Source of the DNA: Chloroflexota bacterium
GTDB taxonomy: Bacteria; Chloroflexota; Dehalococcoidia; Bin125
Assembly (NCBI GenBank): GCA_028873865.1
Contig: JAPPNI010000010.1
Coordinates: 1-46,495 of the forward strand
Reading direction: 5' to 3'
DNA length: 46,495 nt
Position 1 is the first letter of the stretch; each line of letters begins with the position of its first letter. The position numbers and the translations under genes were made by a program. Below, piece by piece: positions 1 to 9,730 of this stretch. Under the pieces are notes generated by a model, which was not told the DNA's origin, did no database searches, and worked only from the letters and a program-made list of their open reading frames with translations.

Positions 1-138
1 CGCGCCCTACCGAACTCCGAACTAGTGCACTACATAGAGAGGATAGCCGACGGAAAGCGGGGGCCGAAAGATGACCGGATGAAGACGAGCAACCACGCAT
101 CGTCGCGGTCTCCGCGACCACCTTGAACGGACACGAAG

Positions 139-2694
139 ATGAGATTCAACCCACTCAAACTGATTCGACGGCGCCGGCCGAAGGGGCCGGCGCTGCTCGA
201 AGTGACCCCGCCGCGCACCGGCCAACGCACCCTGCTCGGGGTCGAGAACCTGCTCCAGTCGATCGCCGCGCCCGAGCCGTTCGCGCTCGAACTCGCCGGC
301 CAGGCCTCGGGCGTCAGCCTGCTCGCCCGCTGCTCGGGCGACGACGTGGTCCGCGCCCAGATCGCGGCCCACTACCCCCAGGCGCGGGTGCGGGAGCTGG
401 ACCCGGCCGAGGACCCATTGCTGCTGGGCGAGGACGAACAGGCCTGGTCGATCACGCTCCGGCCCTCCGGCCCTCCCTACGCGCCGCTGCGAGCCTTCCG
501 CGACCGCGACCTGCTCGACCCCGGTTCCGACCCGCTGCTGGCCCTGGTCGGCGCCCTGGGCCGGGCCGGGGCGGGCGAACGCCTCGTCGCTCGGTTGCGG
601 CTGCGCGCGCTGAGACCGGACTGGTCGCAGCGCTACCTGGCCCAGGCGTTCGAGCGCGAGGAGCGTACCCAAGTCCGTCGCGAGGCTCCGGCTGGAACCC
701 AGCGGGGAGGCCTCGATCCCCTGGCGCTGACCGTGATCGCCCTCGTCTTCGGTGGTGGGGCCCTGGGCCTCAAGTGGATTGAGGCAGGCGAGATTGTGAA
801 CGTCGTCGGACTCGGTCTCGGCGTCGTCGCCGCCCTCGCCGGGTTCACCTGGCTCAAGGTGCGCTGGAACCGCGGCCGCAACCGGGTCCTCGACCCCGTG
901 CTGGTGCGCGAGAAGATCAGCCAGGCCGCCTTCCAGGCCGAGGTCGAGGTCGTCGCGATCCTGCCCGCGGGCGCCGACCGCGGACGGGCGAAGCAATTGC
1001 TGGAGCCGGTCGCCGACGCCTACCGCCGCTACGACCATCCGGCCGGGGCCCGCTTCGAGGCCGGCAAGCTGCAGCGCTGGCTGCCGCAGACTCCCGCGCT
1101 GGCGCCCGCGCAGCCGGGCTGGTTCCGCTCGCCCGCGGTGCTGGGCGTGCGCGAACTGGCCGCGCTCTGGCATCCGCCCGGCGCGGGCGACGAGACCTAC
1201 GAGGTCGGCCGCTCGGGGGCCAAGGCGCTGCCGCCGCCGCACGAGCAGCTGCGCGAGGGCGCGCACGTGGGAGAAGCGGTCAGTGGACTGGCGCGGCCGA
1301 TCCACTTTCCGCCCGACCTAATGCGCCGCCACCACCTCTACGTCGCCCGCACCCGAATGGGCAAGTCGACCCTCATGCGCCACCTGGTCGAGCACAAGCT
1401 CCAGGAGAAGGCTGAAGGCCGCGACCGCGACGCCATCGTCGTGATCGACCCTCACGCCGACCTGGTCGCGGCGATTCTCGAACAGGTGCCGGAACAGCTG
1501 GTCTCCGAGGTGCGCTTGATCGACCTGGCCGACGAGCGCGGCGCGGTCGGGATCAACCTGCTCGACGCAAGCGTGTTCACCGACCGCGACCGGACCGCCG
1601 ATGCGGTCGTGAGAGTCGCCCGCGGGCTGTGGGAACAGTGGGGGCCGCGGATGCAGTCGATCCTCGAGCAGACGGTCAAGACGCTGCACGAGGCCAACAG
1701 CCATCCCGGGACCAAACCCGAGGAGCAGTACACGATCCTGGACGGACTCAAGCTGCTGACCGACGAGTCGTTCCGTCTCGACGTGCTGACCAGGCTGCGC
1801 GACCCCTACCTGCTCCAGTGGTGGGCGAACGACTTCGGCAAGTGGCGGCGCGAGTACCGGTCTGACGCCCTCGCTCCGGTGCAAACTCGGCTCAACTACT
1901 ACGCGTCTTCGACCCACGCCCGGGCGATCCTGGGTCAATCGCGTTCGACCGTCGATCTCAGGCGGACCATTCTCGAAGGCGGCGTCCTGCTGGTCTCGAC
2001 CGCTCAGGGCTCGGTCGGCCGCGATGTGGCCGCCTTGGTCGGCGCCTCGCTGCTCAACCTCGTCGATTCGGTGATCCGCGAGCAGGAGCGCTTGCCTCAG
2101 CGAGAGCGCCGCGGCGCCTTGGTCGTGGTCGACGAGATGCAGACCATCCCCGGGGTCGAGTTCGAGTCGATGCTCTCCGAGCTGGGTAAGTACGGCGCTT
2201 CGTTCGTGCTCGCCACCCAGAGCCTGGCCAAGCTGGACCAGATCTCGCCCTCGATGCGCCACACGCTCTTGGCCAACGTCGGCTGTGTGGCCGTCTTCCA
2301 GGTCGCCGGCGACGATGCGCGCGAGCTGATCTGGGAGCTGAACCGCGAGCGGGTCTCGGAGGAGGACATCGTCTCGCAGCCCGTGCATCACTGCTACGTG
2401 CGGGCCACGGTTGGGACCGAGCGCACGCCCGTGTTCTCGATGCGCGTGCGCAAGCCCGAGCTGGGCGCGCCTGAGCGGGCTGCCGAAATCCGCAGGGCCG
2501 CGTCGGCCTATCTCACGCCGGCGCACCGCTTGGAGACGCAGGAGATGGAGCTGAAGCGCCAGCTGGACCAGTACCAGGACGGTGCAGACGCGCTCCGCGA
2601 CGGCAAGAAACCGAAGCTGCCGAAACCGGACCACTCGCCCAAGCCGAAGCGGGAGGACCGTCAGGCCAGGCGTGGCGAGGACGCTGACGAATGA
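139..2694 (+). CDS. VirD4/HerA-like type IV secretion-type ATPase
   Basis: The 851-residue protein looks like a membrane-anchored DNA-pumping ATPase of the TraG/VirD4/HerA group. Two hydrophobic segments lie at about residues 195-245. A Walker A-like loop (ARTRMGKST) is at about 403-411; the first glycine of the classical motif is alanine here. A VVIDPHAD strand follows near 435, and a Walker B strand (VVVDEMQ) lies at about 663-669, followed by an ATQSLAKL segment typical of the family's later motifs. The C-terminus is charged and lysine-rich. It overlaps the next gene by 4 bp (ATGA), so the two are probably translationally coupled. A perfect 7-bp inverted repeat (102-118) lies just upstream. 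In this family the protein moves DNA through a membrane channel; here it probably serves transfer or maintenance of the element. No other conjugation genes are visible. Confidence 0.8.
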   Translation: MRFNPLKLIRRRRPKGPALLEVTPPRTGQRTLLGVENLLQSIAAPEPFALELAGQASGVSLLARCSGDDVVRAQIAAHYPQARVRELDPAEDPLLLGEDEQAWSITLRPSGPPYAPLRAFRDRDLLDPGSDPLLALVGALGRAGAGERLVARLRLRALRPDWSQRYLAQAFEREERTQVRREAPAGTQRGGLDPLALTVIALVFGGGALGLKWIEAGEIVNVVGLGLGVVAALAGFTWLKVRWNRGRNRVLDPVLVREKISQAAFQAEVEVVAILPAGADRGRAKQLLEPVADAYRRYDHPAGARFEAGKLQRWLPQTPALAPAQPGWFRSPAVLGVRELAALWHPPGAGDETYEVGRSGAKALPPPHEQLREGAHVGEAVSGLARPIHFPPDLMRRHHLYVARTRMGKSTLMRHLVEHKLQEKAEGRDRDAIVVIDPHADLVAAILEQVPEQLVSEVRLIDLADERGAVGINLLDASVFTDRDRTADAVVRVARGLWEQWGPRMQSILEQTVKTLHEANSHPGTKPEEQYTILDGLKLLTDESFRLDVLTRLRDPYLLQWWANDFGKWRREYRSDALAPVQTRLNYYASSTHARAILGQSRSTVDLRRTILEGGVLLVSTAQGSVGRDVAALVGASLLNLVDSVIREQERLPQRERRGALVVVDEMQTIPGVEFESMLSELGKYGASFVLATQSLAKLDQISPSMRHTLLANVGCVAVFQVAGDDARELIWELNRERVSEEDIVSQPVHHCYVRATVGTERTPVFSMRVRKPELGAPERAAEIRRAASAYLTPAHRLETQEMELKRQLDQYQDGADALRDGKKPKLPKPDHSPKPKREDRQARRGEDADE

Positions 2695-4331
2695 GAACGG
2701 GCGATCCGGTCGTCAGCATTCTGAGCTGGTTGAGTCAGTTACCGCTGCTCGACCGGCTCGAACTGGCCGCGCTCTCGGGCTGGTCGCGCAGCGCCGTCTA
2801 CCGCGCGGTCGAGTCGCTGGAGCGCGAGCGCCTGGTCGAGCCGCTCGCGCACGCCTCGGATCTGATCGCGCCGACCCGCCGCTTCACGCTCACGGCCGCA
2901 GGGCTGCGTCGTCTGGCCGAGTCGGAAGGCATCAGCGCCGAGCGACTGCTGCACGAGCGTCCAGTCTCGGAGCAGGCGCGGCGGCGGTTCCTCGGTCGGA
3001 TCGACGCGCTCGCCGTGCTCTACCGACTCTGCTGCACTCTGGCCGATATCGCCTTTCCGATCCAAATCCGCTGCTACCGCGCAATGCCGGTCGATCTCTG
3101 TCTGCGGCTAGCGGACGGCCGCACGATCGCGCTCGTGCGCCTGGGCAGGATCAACGAACGCCGCTCCCTCGCCAGGCGGCTCGGCCGCCTGCGCGACGGT
3201 GCGGCGTTCGCTGCGGTGCTGCTGGTCGCGCCAGACGAGACCCGGCTGCGTGAGACGGCCCGGCGGCTGCGGAGCTTTCCACAACCCTGCTTCCTCGCGC
3301 TCGAGCGAGACGCAGCAAAGACGGGGCCGGAGTCGCTCATCTGGCGCGCGCCCTCGGCGGAAGTCGCGCTCAGCCTGCGCGAGGCGCTGGACCTTGCCGG
3401 GCCTCACAGGTTATGGCCGACCGAGCGCCCGCCGGCCCATGTGTCGGCGCCCGCCGTGAAGAGCTCCGGATGCGAGCCGACCGACTGGATGTTGGCGGCT
3501 CGGCTGGGGCCGTCCGAGAAGCGCTGTCTCGACCTGATCGGCGACTGGCCCTGGCTTCGGCTCGACCACCTCACCGCACTGCTCGGCGTGAGCCGCGTCC
3601 GTCTGCGCGGCCTGCTGCGGCGCGCGGGCGAAAGGGGCCTGATCGTTCGAGCCGAACTCGCGGGCCGGCCCCGGCTCGCGCTCTCCGACCGCGGATTGGC
3701 CGTGTTGGCCCGGCGCGACCGCGCCTCGGTCGGCGAGCTGCGCAAGCGCTGGAGCGCTGAGTCGATCGCCCACGATGCCGCGTTCGACTGGCGCAACATC
3801 AAGGGGACCAGGAGCCGCCAGCTGTTGCGCCATCTCGACCACACCGAAGCCGTGCACGGGTTCCTCACGGCGCTGGCCGAACAGAGCCGCAAGAACAGTT
3901 TGAAGCTGATCCAACTCGACCCGCCCCAGCGCGCCTCGCGCTACTTCCGCTACCAAGACCGTCTGCGCTCGATCCAGCCCGACGCCTTCGGCGTGCTGCG
4001 CCGCGAGGGGCGTGACCAGCCGTTCTTCCTCGAATGGGAGCGCCGCGCGATCCGGCCTTCGACGATGGCCCTGCGGCTGGCGCCCTACCTGCGCTACTAC
4101 GCCTCCAGGCGGCCGGTCGAAGATCACGGCGGGATCCCAATCGTGCTCGTCGTATTCGAGAGAGGACTCGCGGCCGACCACTTCCGGCGCGTCGTGCGCG
4201 AAGAGCGACAACGCACCGGACTCCTGGTGCCGATCTGCATCAGCGACCGCAACACCGTGGCCGAGCACGGTCCGCTTGGCGATGCATGGCGAAGCACGGA
4301 TCACCCAGGCCCTGGCCTGCCTCTCGACTGA
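2691..4331 (+). CDS. Replication-relaxation family protein
   Basis: This 546-residue protein resembles the plasmid replication-relaxation family. An N-terminal winged-helix segment covers about residues 10-75 (SAVYRAVESLERERLV), and a second one covers about 265-345 (VSRVRLRGLLRRAGERGLI). The C-terminal third contains the family pattern of a PD followed by an acidic strand: PDAFGVL at about 433, then FFLEWERR at about 446. This resembles a PD-(D/E)xK-like core, although the usual lysine is not seen. The start codon overlaps the stop of the ATPase gene. Pairing with a VirD4-like ATPase is typical of plasmid-like or integrative elements in Actinobacteria and Chloroflexota. Its molecular role is poorly known; DNA binding is well supported by the helix-turn-helix segments, nuclease activity is not. 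Confidence 0.75.
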   Translation: MRTGDPVVSILSWLSQLPLLDRLELAALSGWSRSAVYRAVESLERERLVEPLAHASDLIAPTRRFTLTAAGLRRLAESEGISAERLLHERPVSEQARRRFLGRIDALAVLYRLCCTLADIAFPIQIRCYRAMPVDLCLRLADGRTIALVRLGRINERRSLARRLGRLRDGAAFAAVLLVAPDETRLRETARRLRSFPQPCFLALERDAAKTGPESLIWRAPSAEVALSLREALDLAGPHRLWPTERPPAHVSAPAVKSSGCEPTDWMLAARLGPSEKRCLDLIGDWPWLRLDHLTALLGVSRVRLRGLLRRAGERGLIVRAELAGRPRLALSDRGLAVLARRDRASVGELRKRWSAESIAHDAAFDWRNIKGTRSRQLLRHLDHTEAVHGFLTALAEQSRKNSLKLIQLDPPQRASRYFRYQDRLRSIQPDAFGVLRREGRDQPFFLEWERRAIRPSTMALRLAPYLRYYASRRPVEDHGGIPIVLVVFERGLAADHFRRVVREERQRTGLLVPICISDRNTVAEHGPLGDAWRSTDHPGPGLPLD

Positions 4332-4798
4332 GCGCACAGGCAGATTGTTTGCCTACACAGAGCATCTGCTGCACCCGTAGCGGCACAAGCAATCGGCACA
4401 GACTACGGGGAACAGTGCGTGCTGAAGGGGCTGAGGTGGGCAGAGTCCCGATTTGAGTCAGGCAACCCCCACTGACGCCAGAACGCATCGCCATGGCGAA
4501 TACCCCGGACACAGGGGCGAGTCGCGATAGATGCGCAGGACACGCATCGCTACTGAGCAAAATCAGGCGGTGGGTTCGAGATCCGAGACTACAGACCGTA
4601 CGTTGGTTAGGACGTGAATGACCATCGGCCGAGTCTCTGGCTCGAACCGCCCATTGAGAAACGGTCCGCATGTCACCTCCTTTGCACGTGCTTTCGGACA
4701 GAGGAGCGATCGAGCTGCAGGTTTGGCATAATGGGCCGTCTTAGCCAGCTTTGGCAATAGCTGGGGCAAAGCCAGCAAAATGGAGATGGAGGTATGGA
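4332..4798. other. Intergenic region without a recognisable gene
   Basis: No convincing reading frame or RNA gene was found. An extended -10-like element (TGGCATAAT) sits at 4724-4732 without a good -35. A 6-bp inverted repeat (CCAGCT, 8-nt spacer, AGCTGG) occupies 4745-4764. A good Shine-Dalgarno (GGAGGT) at 4788-4793 serves the GTG start at 4799. Confidence 0.4.
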
Positions 4799-5629
4799 GT
4801 GCTTTTCGATTGCTTTCCCAATGCCGGTTGCGAGTGGTTCGATTTACGGCGATTTGTCGTCGATTACAACAGGGAACATGGAACCGGATATCGTCGAGCT
4901 GCATGTCTAGACGTGGACGCTGGAGGCCAGTCCGCAGCGGATGTTCTCTTGGTTTCGCCTGAGGATGCTGACATCGTGATTGAGCGGAAGTCAGTTGTTT
5001 GGCCGCCCGACTACCTATCCGATCACCGCAACATGCACGACTTGAGGGCGATGGTGGAAAGCAGAATTGCTCACTTGCCCGGTCTGCTGTCGGAAGACAT
5101 CTATCAGCTGCGTGTGCATTCGAGTTCCTTGGATAAGAAGAAGCAAACGGAGATCGAAAGGATCGCCGAGGGCATAGCTGGGACGGTTGTGGCGCGCGAG
5201 TCTGCGGCCAGGAGGCGAAAAGGACTCAGCGATCATCTGCCGATCCCCTGGTGGTTTGGCCCCGTGCCTGATTGGGACCGCGAGGAGACCACGCCCAAGA
5301 GAGGGCTGGGAATCTATGTGGAGGGACCCTTGCTCCCGCGCCCCGGGTACGATTACGCGAAGGAGAGACGTAGGGCCGTCGACGGGGTCTCGCAAGAGCT
5401 TGCCAAGCGAATCGAAAAGGCGAGCCAACAGCTACGGCTGTATCCCGGACGCCTACGGATGCTCATGCTTCAGTTTGTCGCAGAGCCAGACACTCCCCTT
5501 TGCGATGACGATTTTGTCGGGAGCGTCCAAGCTGCGACCCTACCTGACGGGATCGATCAAGTCTGGGTCGCCGACCAGGAGTTCTATAACGCGGACGAGT
5601 ATGAGGTCGTCTGGAAGCGCCTGAGATAG
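4799..5629 (+). CDS. Hypothetical protein, candidate PD-(D/E)xK nuclease
   Basis: No family is recognised. The GTG at 4799 is chosen because TGGAGGT lies at ideal spacing before it; an in-frame TTG at 4751 would add 16 residues but has no ribosome-binding site. With the GTG start the protein has 276 residues. The strand ADIVIERKSVVW gives an acidic residue (about D58) followed by E62-x-K64, the arrangement of a PD-(D/E)xK nuclease core, with another aspartate at about D48. The middle is rich in charged helix and the C-terminus ends in a hydrophobic strand pair. Base composition is less G+C-rich than the flanking ATPase genes. Its position between element maintenance genes and a restriction system suggests a cargo or defence gene. 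The nuclease call rests on one motif only. Confidence 0.5.
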   Translation: MLFDCFPNAGCEWFDLRRFVVDYNREHGTGYRRAACLDVDAGGQSAADVLLVSPEDADIVIERKSVVWPPDYLSDHRNMHDLRAMVESRIAHLPGLLSEDIYQLRVHSSSLDKKKQTEIERIAEGIAGTVVARESAARRRKGLSDHLPIPWWFGPVPDWDREETTPKRGLGIYVEGPLLPRPGYDYAKERRRAVDGVSQELAKRIEKASQQLRLYPGRLRMLMLQFVAEPDTPLCDDDFVGSVQAATLPDGIDQVWVADQEFYNADEYEVVWKRLR

Positions 5630-5941
5630 GACAGTTCAACGATCGGGACAGCGAGCACAACTGAGCAATCTGGGGCGAGAGACTCGGATGGGATTGTCAG
5701 AGGATGCCCGGGTACGCGGACAAGCCGACTGCTTCGGCTTGTCCGTGGTAGAGGATGGTGCGAGCTGTGCAGCCAACATGGCAGAGTGACGTTTGGAGTT
5801 CGAGTCTGCTAGAACGCCGTACAGGTTGATGGAAAATGCACAGGGTCCAAGCCCGTTGGTGCCGATCAGGGTCTCCTCGCTGTCTCCCACGGCACAGCCC
5901 GATTCGCCGTTGTCAGCATGGTTTGCCGCAGCCTGATCTAG
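5630..5941. other. Intergenic region with a strong inverted repeat
   Basis: The region lies downstream of hsdR (- strand) and of the unknown + strand gene, so it is a convergent junction. Its main content is a hairpin at 5715-5747: arms CGGACAAGCCGA and TCGGCTTGTCCG with a 5-nt loop, extended by a G.U and a C-G pair. There is no T-tract on either side, so it is not a canonical intrinsic terminator, although it could end transcripts from both sides. No gene is supported. Confidence 0.5.
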
Positions 5942-8900
5942 CTATGTATCCGGCGCGGCGACCGGTTGGGCCGGTTCCCCTTGACTCCGAGCGCCGGCCG
6001 CCTCATGGATCTCGCGGACCAGGCCTGCGAGCACGATCTCCTGGAAGTCCTGCTCGTTCATGAATCTTGACACCAGCGCGTCGTTTTCGCTCATGCGCTC
6101 GTACATGAGGTGCTGAATCCGGGGACTGATGACGAGCTTGAAGTTGTCCAGCGAATTCGCCAGAGCCGTCTGGCGAATCTGGTCATTGTCAACGGCGCTC
6201 TCCTTGATCTGCTCAAAGAAGAGCCGGTCCGCCTCCGCGAACTCCGTCCCAAATCGGTCGTTGAGGTTCTCAATGATCTCCGAGAGCGGCGCCCGCTCTT
6301 CTTCCGGATTTGCGGTACCGACTTCGGTGGGGCTGCTGACGTACTCGGGCGCTCCCTCGGCAATGGAGATAGATCCGGACGACTGACGCGTGAGCCGGTA
6401 GAACTCAAGCTCAACATCGTCTCCGATGTCGATGATGTCCTCGCGGTTTGGGCGCACGAGCGGGAGGAGGGCGCGTCCGAATGCGGAGAGTCGTTCGTGG
6501 TCGTGGTCGCCGTAGGGAATGATCTGGCTGAGGAAGGCGTAGAGGTTCATGAACGCCTGCAAACGGTCGCGAAACTCCTGTTGACCCTCATCGTCCAGCT
6601 CGCGGAATCGTTCGACCGTCGGCTGCAGCAGGCTCGCCAGTTGGGCATGCACGCTCTTCACACCTCCAGGGCCGGCGCCGAAGAATGCCTGGGCGAACGC
6701 CTCGACCTCGCTCCAGTGGTAGACCTGCATCTGGTCGAGTTCGTGTTTCAGTTCCTCCAGGCGGTACGGATCGGACTCCTCCAGCAGCTGAGTCTGGTCG
6801 TAGTAGGGCTTGAACGCCCTGCGGATGTCTTCGGGATCGTTGACGAAATCGAGAACGAACGGCGGCTGCTTCCCGGCTGCGGTGCGGTTGAGACGGGACA
6901 GCGTCTGCACGGCCTGAACCCCGTCGAGCCGCTTGTCGACGTACATCGCCTGGAGCAGGGGCTGGTCGAATCCGGTCTGGTACTTCTCCGCCACGAGCAG
7001 GACGTTGTAGTCGGACGAATCGAAGCGCGCGGGCAGCGCGGACTCGCTGATCGGCTTGCCGGTTACGACATCAACGTTCATCCCCGGCTCAGTGAAGTCC
7101 TCCCCACTGTCCGGATCGTGAACCGTCCCGCTGAACGCCACCAGCGGGCGCACGTCGTCGTAGCCCCGCTCTGCGATGTACTTCTTGAAGGCCCTCATGT
7201 AGCGCACGGCGTGCAGACGCGACGACGTAACCACTATGGCCTTGGCCCGGCCGCCCATGAGGAACCGCACGTGGTTGCGGAAGTGCTCAACAATCACCTC
7301 GGTCTTCTGGGCGATGTTGTGCTCGTGTAAGTGTGCAAACTTGGCAATCGCCGTTGCCGTGCGACGTTTCGGAAGCTCTGGGTCGTCCTCAGCGTCCTTG
7401 ACCAACTTGAAGTAGGCGTCGTAGTCGATGTAGTGCTGAAGCACATCGAGGATGAAGCCCTCCTCGATCGCTTGACGCATGCTGTAAAGGTGGAACGGGA
7501 CCGGATTCAGTTCCGGCGCGGGCCTGCGACCGAACAGCTCCAGCGTCTTGCCCTTGGGCGTCGCTGTGAAGGCGAAGAACGAGAGATTGGGCTGTGGCCC
7601 GCGTGACTCGACAACCGCGTTGAGCACATCCTCGTCGTCCTCGCTGGCCTCCAACGCCTCTTGCGCGCGAGAGCCGAGGACGCCTTTCATCTCGCGGGCG
7701 GACTCGCCCGACTGACTGGAATGCGCTTCGTCGACAATCACTGCGTACCGGCGCTGCGCAATCTCTTTCCGCCACTCACTCTGTCGTTCAAGATCGGACT
7801 CGGACGGAGCATCCGGGGATTCGGCGCCCGCCACCGCCAGAAGGCCCCTCATGACGAAGGGGAACTTCTGCAACGTCGTGATCACAATCTTGGTGCCGTC
7901 GACCAGCGCCTCCGCAAGCTGGCGTGAGTCCTGGTCGATCGGCTTGACCACCCCTTGCGCGTGTTCGATCTGGTAGATCGCGTCCTGGAGCTGCCGGTCC
8001 AGCACGCGGCGGTCGGTGATCACGATCACGCAATCGAAGGCCTTTTCGTCCGCCTCGGTGTGCAGACTCGCCAGGCGGTGCGAGAGCCAGGAGATGCTGT
8101 TCGTCTTGCCGCTGCCGGCCGAGTGCTGGATCAGGTAGTTGCGGCCCGCGCCTTCGACTCTCGCCGTGGCGACGAGCCGGTTGACGGAATCGAGTTGGTG
8201 GTAGCGCGGGAAGATGACCGACTCAGACTTGACCGTTCGCGCGCCCTGCTCGTCCTCGACCTTCTCCTCGCGAGTCTCGGTGAAGATGTAGGAGCCAATG
8301 ATGTCGAGAAAACGCTCTCGCTCGACCACCTCTTGCCAGAAGTAGCTGGTGAGGTATCCCGATGGATGCGGAGGATTGCCGGCGCCGCATTCGATCCCGC
8401 CCGGGTTACCGCCCCGATTGAATGGGAGGAAGCGGGTCTTCTCGCCTTGCAGCCGGGTGGTCATATGGATCTCGTGGGTGTCGGCGGCGAAGTGAACCAG
8501 GGCGCGCTTCTGGAATCGGAACAGCGGAGCGTTGGGGTCGCGGTCCTGCTGGTACTGGCGGATGGCGCTCTTCCACGTCTGATTGGTCATTGGATTCTTG
8601 AGCTCACAGGTCGCGACCGGGATGCCGTTGAGCGCGAACAGCAGGTCGATGGTGTGGGCCTGGTTCGGATGGCAGAGCGCCTGTCGAGTGACCGAGAGTT
8701 CATTGCGCTCGAATCGGTTCAACGCCTCCTCGTTGAGTCCGTGAGCAGGCTTGAAGTATGCGAGCCGGAATGTCTGGCCGTGGAACCGGAACCCGTGGCG
8801 CAAGACGTGCAGCGAACCCTTGGTGTCGAGCTCCTTGAGCAGGACTTCGACAATCCGCGGCTCGAGGTCATCGCCGAGCAGTTGCGCGACCTTGTTCCAC

Positions 8901-9058
8901 TGCTCGGGCTGCGTGTCGCGCATGAAGGCGACTGCGGGTTCCGCGAACAGCGCCCGGTCCACATCCCAGTCCTCGCGCAGGCCCTTGATCCAGCCGACGT
9001 CGAGCAGCGTCGCCTCAACGGTGTCCTCGAACGCCTTTTCCTTGGTCTGGGTGCTCAT
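5942..9058 (-). CDS. hsdR: Type I restriction enzyme R subunit HsdR
   Basis: This is the translocase/endonuclease subunit of a type I restriction-modification system. It cuts unmodified DNA with ATP-driven translocation in complex with HsdM and HsdS. The N-terminal nuclease core shows D138 and E152-x-K154 (TCELKNP). The SF2 helicase motor follows with Walker A (SAGSGKTNS, about 315), DEAH box (VDEAH, about 443), FAFTATP and the QTLSRLNR motif VI. The ATG at 9058 gives 1038 residues, a normal HsdR length, and begins MSTQTKEKAFE. A longer open frame to 9148 adds an arginine-rich stretch without family resemblance and runs into the start region of the divergent + strand gene. It is separated from hsdS by the two-gene Panacea pair on the other strand, so it probably has its own promoter in 9059-9175. 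Confidence 0.95.
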   Translation of the reverse strand: MSTQTKEKAFEDTVEATLLDVGWIKGLREDWDVDRALFAEPAVAFMRDTQPEQWNKVAQLLGDDLEPRIVEVLLKELDTKGSLHVLRHGFRFHGQTFRLAYFKPAHGLNEEALNRFERNELSVTRQALCHPNQAHTIDLLFALNGIPVATCELKNPMTNQTWKSAIRQYQQDRDPNAPLFRFQKRALVHFAADTHEIHMTTRLQGEKTRFLPFNRGGNPGGIECGAGNPPHPSGYLTSYFWQEVVERERFLDIIGSYIFTETREEKVEDEQGARTVKSESVIFPRYHQLDSVNRLVATARVEGAGRNYLIQHSAGSGKTNSISWLSHRLASLHTEADEKAFDCVIVITDRRVLDRQLQDAIYQIEHAQGVVKPIDQDSRQLAEALVDGTKIVITTLQKFPFVMRGLLAVAGAESPDAPSESDLERQSEWRKEIAQRRYAVIVDEAHSSQSGESAREMKGVLGSRAQEALEASEDDEDVLNAVVESRGPQPNLSFFAFTATPKGKTLELFGRRPAPELNPVPFHLYSMRQAIEEGFILDVLQHYIDYDAYFKLVKDAEDDPELPKRRTATAIAKFAHLHEHNIAQKTEVIVEHFRNHVRFLMGGRAKAIVVTSSRLHAVRYMRAFKKYIAERGYDDVRPLVAFSGTVHDPDSGEDFTEPGMNVDVVTGKPISESALPARFDSSDYNVLLVAEKYQTGFDQPLLQAMYVDKRLDGVQAVQTLSRLNRTAAGKQPPFVLDFVNDPEDIRRAFKPYYDQTQLLEESDPYRLEELKHELDQMQVYHWSEVEAFAQAFFGAGPGGVKSVHAQLASLLQPTVERFRELDDEGQQEFRDRLQAFMNLYAFLSQIIPYGDHDHERLSAFGRALLPLVRPNREDIIDIGDDVELEFYRLTRQSSGSISIAEGAPEYVSSPTEVGTANPEEERAPLSEIIENLNDRFGTEFAEADRLFFEQIKESAVDNDQIRQTALANSLDNFKLVISPRIQHLMYERMSENDALVSRFMNEQDFQEIVLAGLVREIHEAAGARSQGEPAQPVAAPDT

Positions 9059-9175
9059 GGCTACCGTCTCAGTCGGCACAGTGGAACTGAGAACACGATA
9101 CCGCCGAGCAGCTCGTTGTCTTGACGACCTGGATCGCCCGCGCGACACTTGCGGCTAAGGGATAGAGTGACCGCC

Positions 9176-9730
9176 ATGATGAGATTCGCTTTCAACGAAC
9201 GCCGCGCAGCGCAGGCTGCTTCGATTCTGCTCGACCGAGCCGGCGGCTCGATGGACTACCTCAAGCTGGTCAAGCTGCTATACCTAGCCGACCGGGTAGC
9301 CCTGATCGAGACCGAGACGACGATTACGCTCGACCACTATGCCTCGATGAAGCACGGCCCCACGCCCTGCCGGACGCTCGAGCTGATGCTGCAAGAGCAG
9401 CCGCGCGAGGATTCGATCTGGCACCGCTACGTCAAGCGACAGCATTTTGTTGCCCACCTCTGCGGGCCGGTCGAATGGGAGCAACTCTCCGAGTACGATG
9501 TGGACCGGCTCAACGACATTTACGAGACGTATGGCAAGCTGCGCGCCTCGCAGGTGGTCAGCCAGACGCAGGCCCTGCCCGAATGGCGGGACCCAGAGGA
9601 ATCCCCCATCCCGATCGACCCGACCGACATCCTCCGCTACGCCGGCTACAGCGACTATGCGATTGAGTTGGTGGCGGATAACAACGAGGCCGTCTACCAG
9701 ATGCACAGTCAGCTGGTGCGTGTCCGGTGA
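9176..9730 (+). CDS. Panacea (DUF4065, SocA-like) domain protein, putative antitoxin
   Basis: The 184-residue protein carries the Panacea/DUF4065 pattern: SMDYLKLVKLLYLADR at about residues 23-38, then the HGPTPCRTLELM segment. This domain occurs in antitoxins (SocA in Caulobacter, PanA proteins) that neutralise very different toxins. The start is one of two adjacent ATG codons (9176 or 9179), because the frame upstream (9149) would overlap the hsdR promoter region. The stop overlaps the start of the next gene (GTGA), the arrangement expected of a toxin-antitoxin operon. It is inserted on the opposite strand between hsdS and hsdR. The antitoxin role is inferred from domain and context. Confidence 0.75.
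   Translation: MMRFAFNERRAAQAASILLDRAGGSMDYLKLVKLLYLADRVALIETETTITLDHYASMKHGPTPCRTLELMLQEQPREDSIWHRYVKRQHFVAHLCGPVEWEQLSEYDVDRLNDIYETYGKLRASQVVSQTQALPEWRDPEESPIPIDPTDILRYAGYSDYAIELVADNNEAVYQMHSQLVRVR

Noticed and set aside
22..1305. 427-codon open frame on the - strand opposite the VirD4-like gene
   Set aside because: It is antisense to a gene with clear ATPase motifs; its Arg/Gly/Ala/Gln-rich product has no motif and is typical of high-G+C shadow frames.
4565..4600. tRNA-like T-arm sequence (GGTTCGAGATCC)
   Set aside because: The flanks do not form a T stem, acceptor stem or anticodon arm on either strand.
9059..9148. N-terminal extension of HsdR
   Set aside because: The 30 extra residues are arginine- and serine-rich, do not resemble HsdR starts and would cover the promoter region shared with the divergent Panacea gene.
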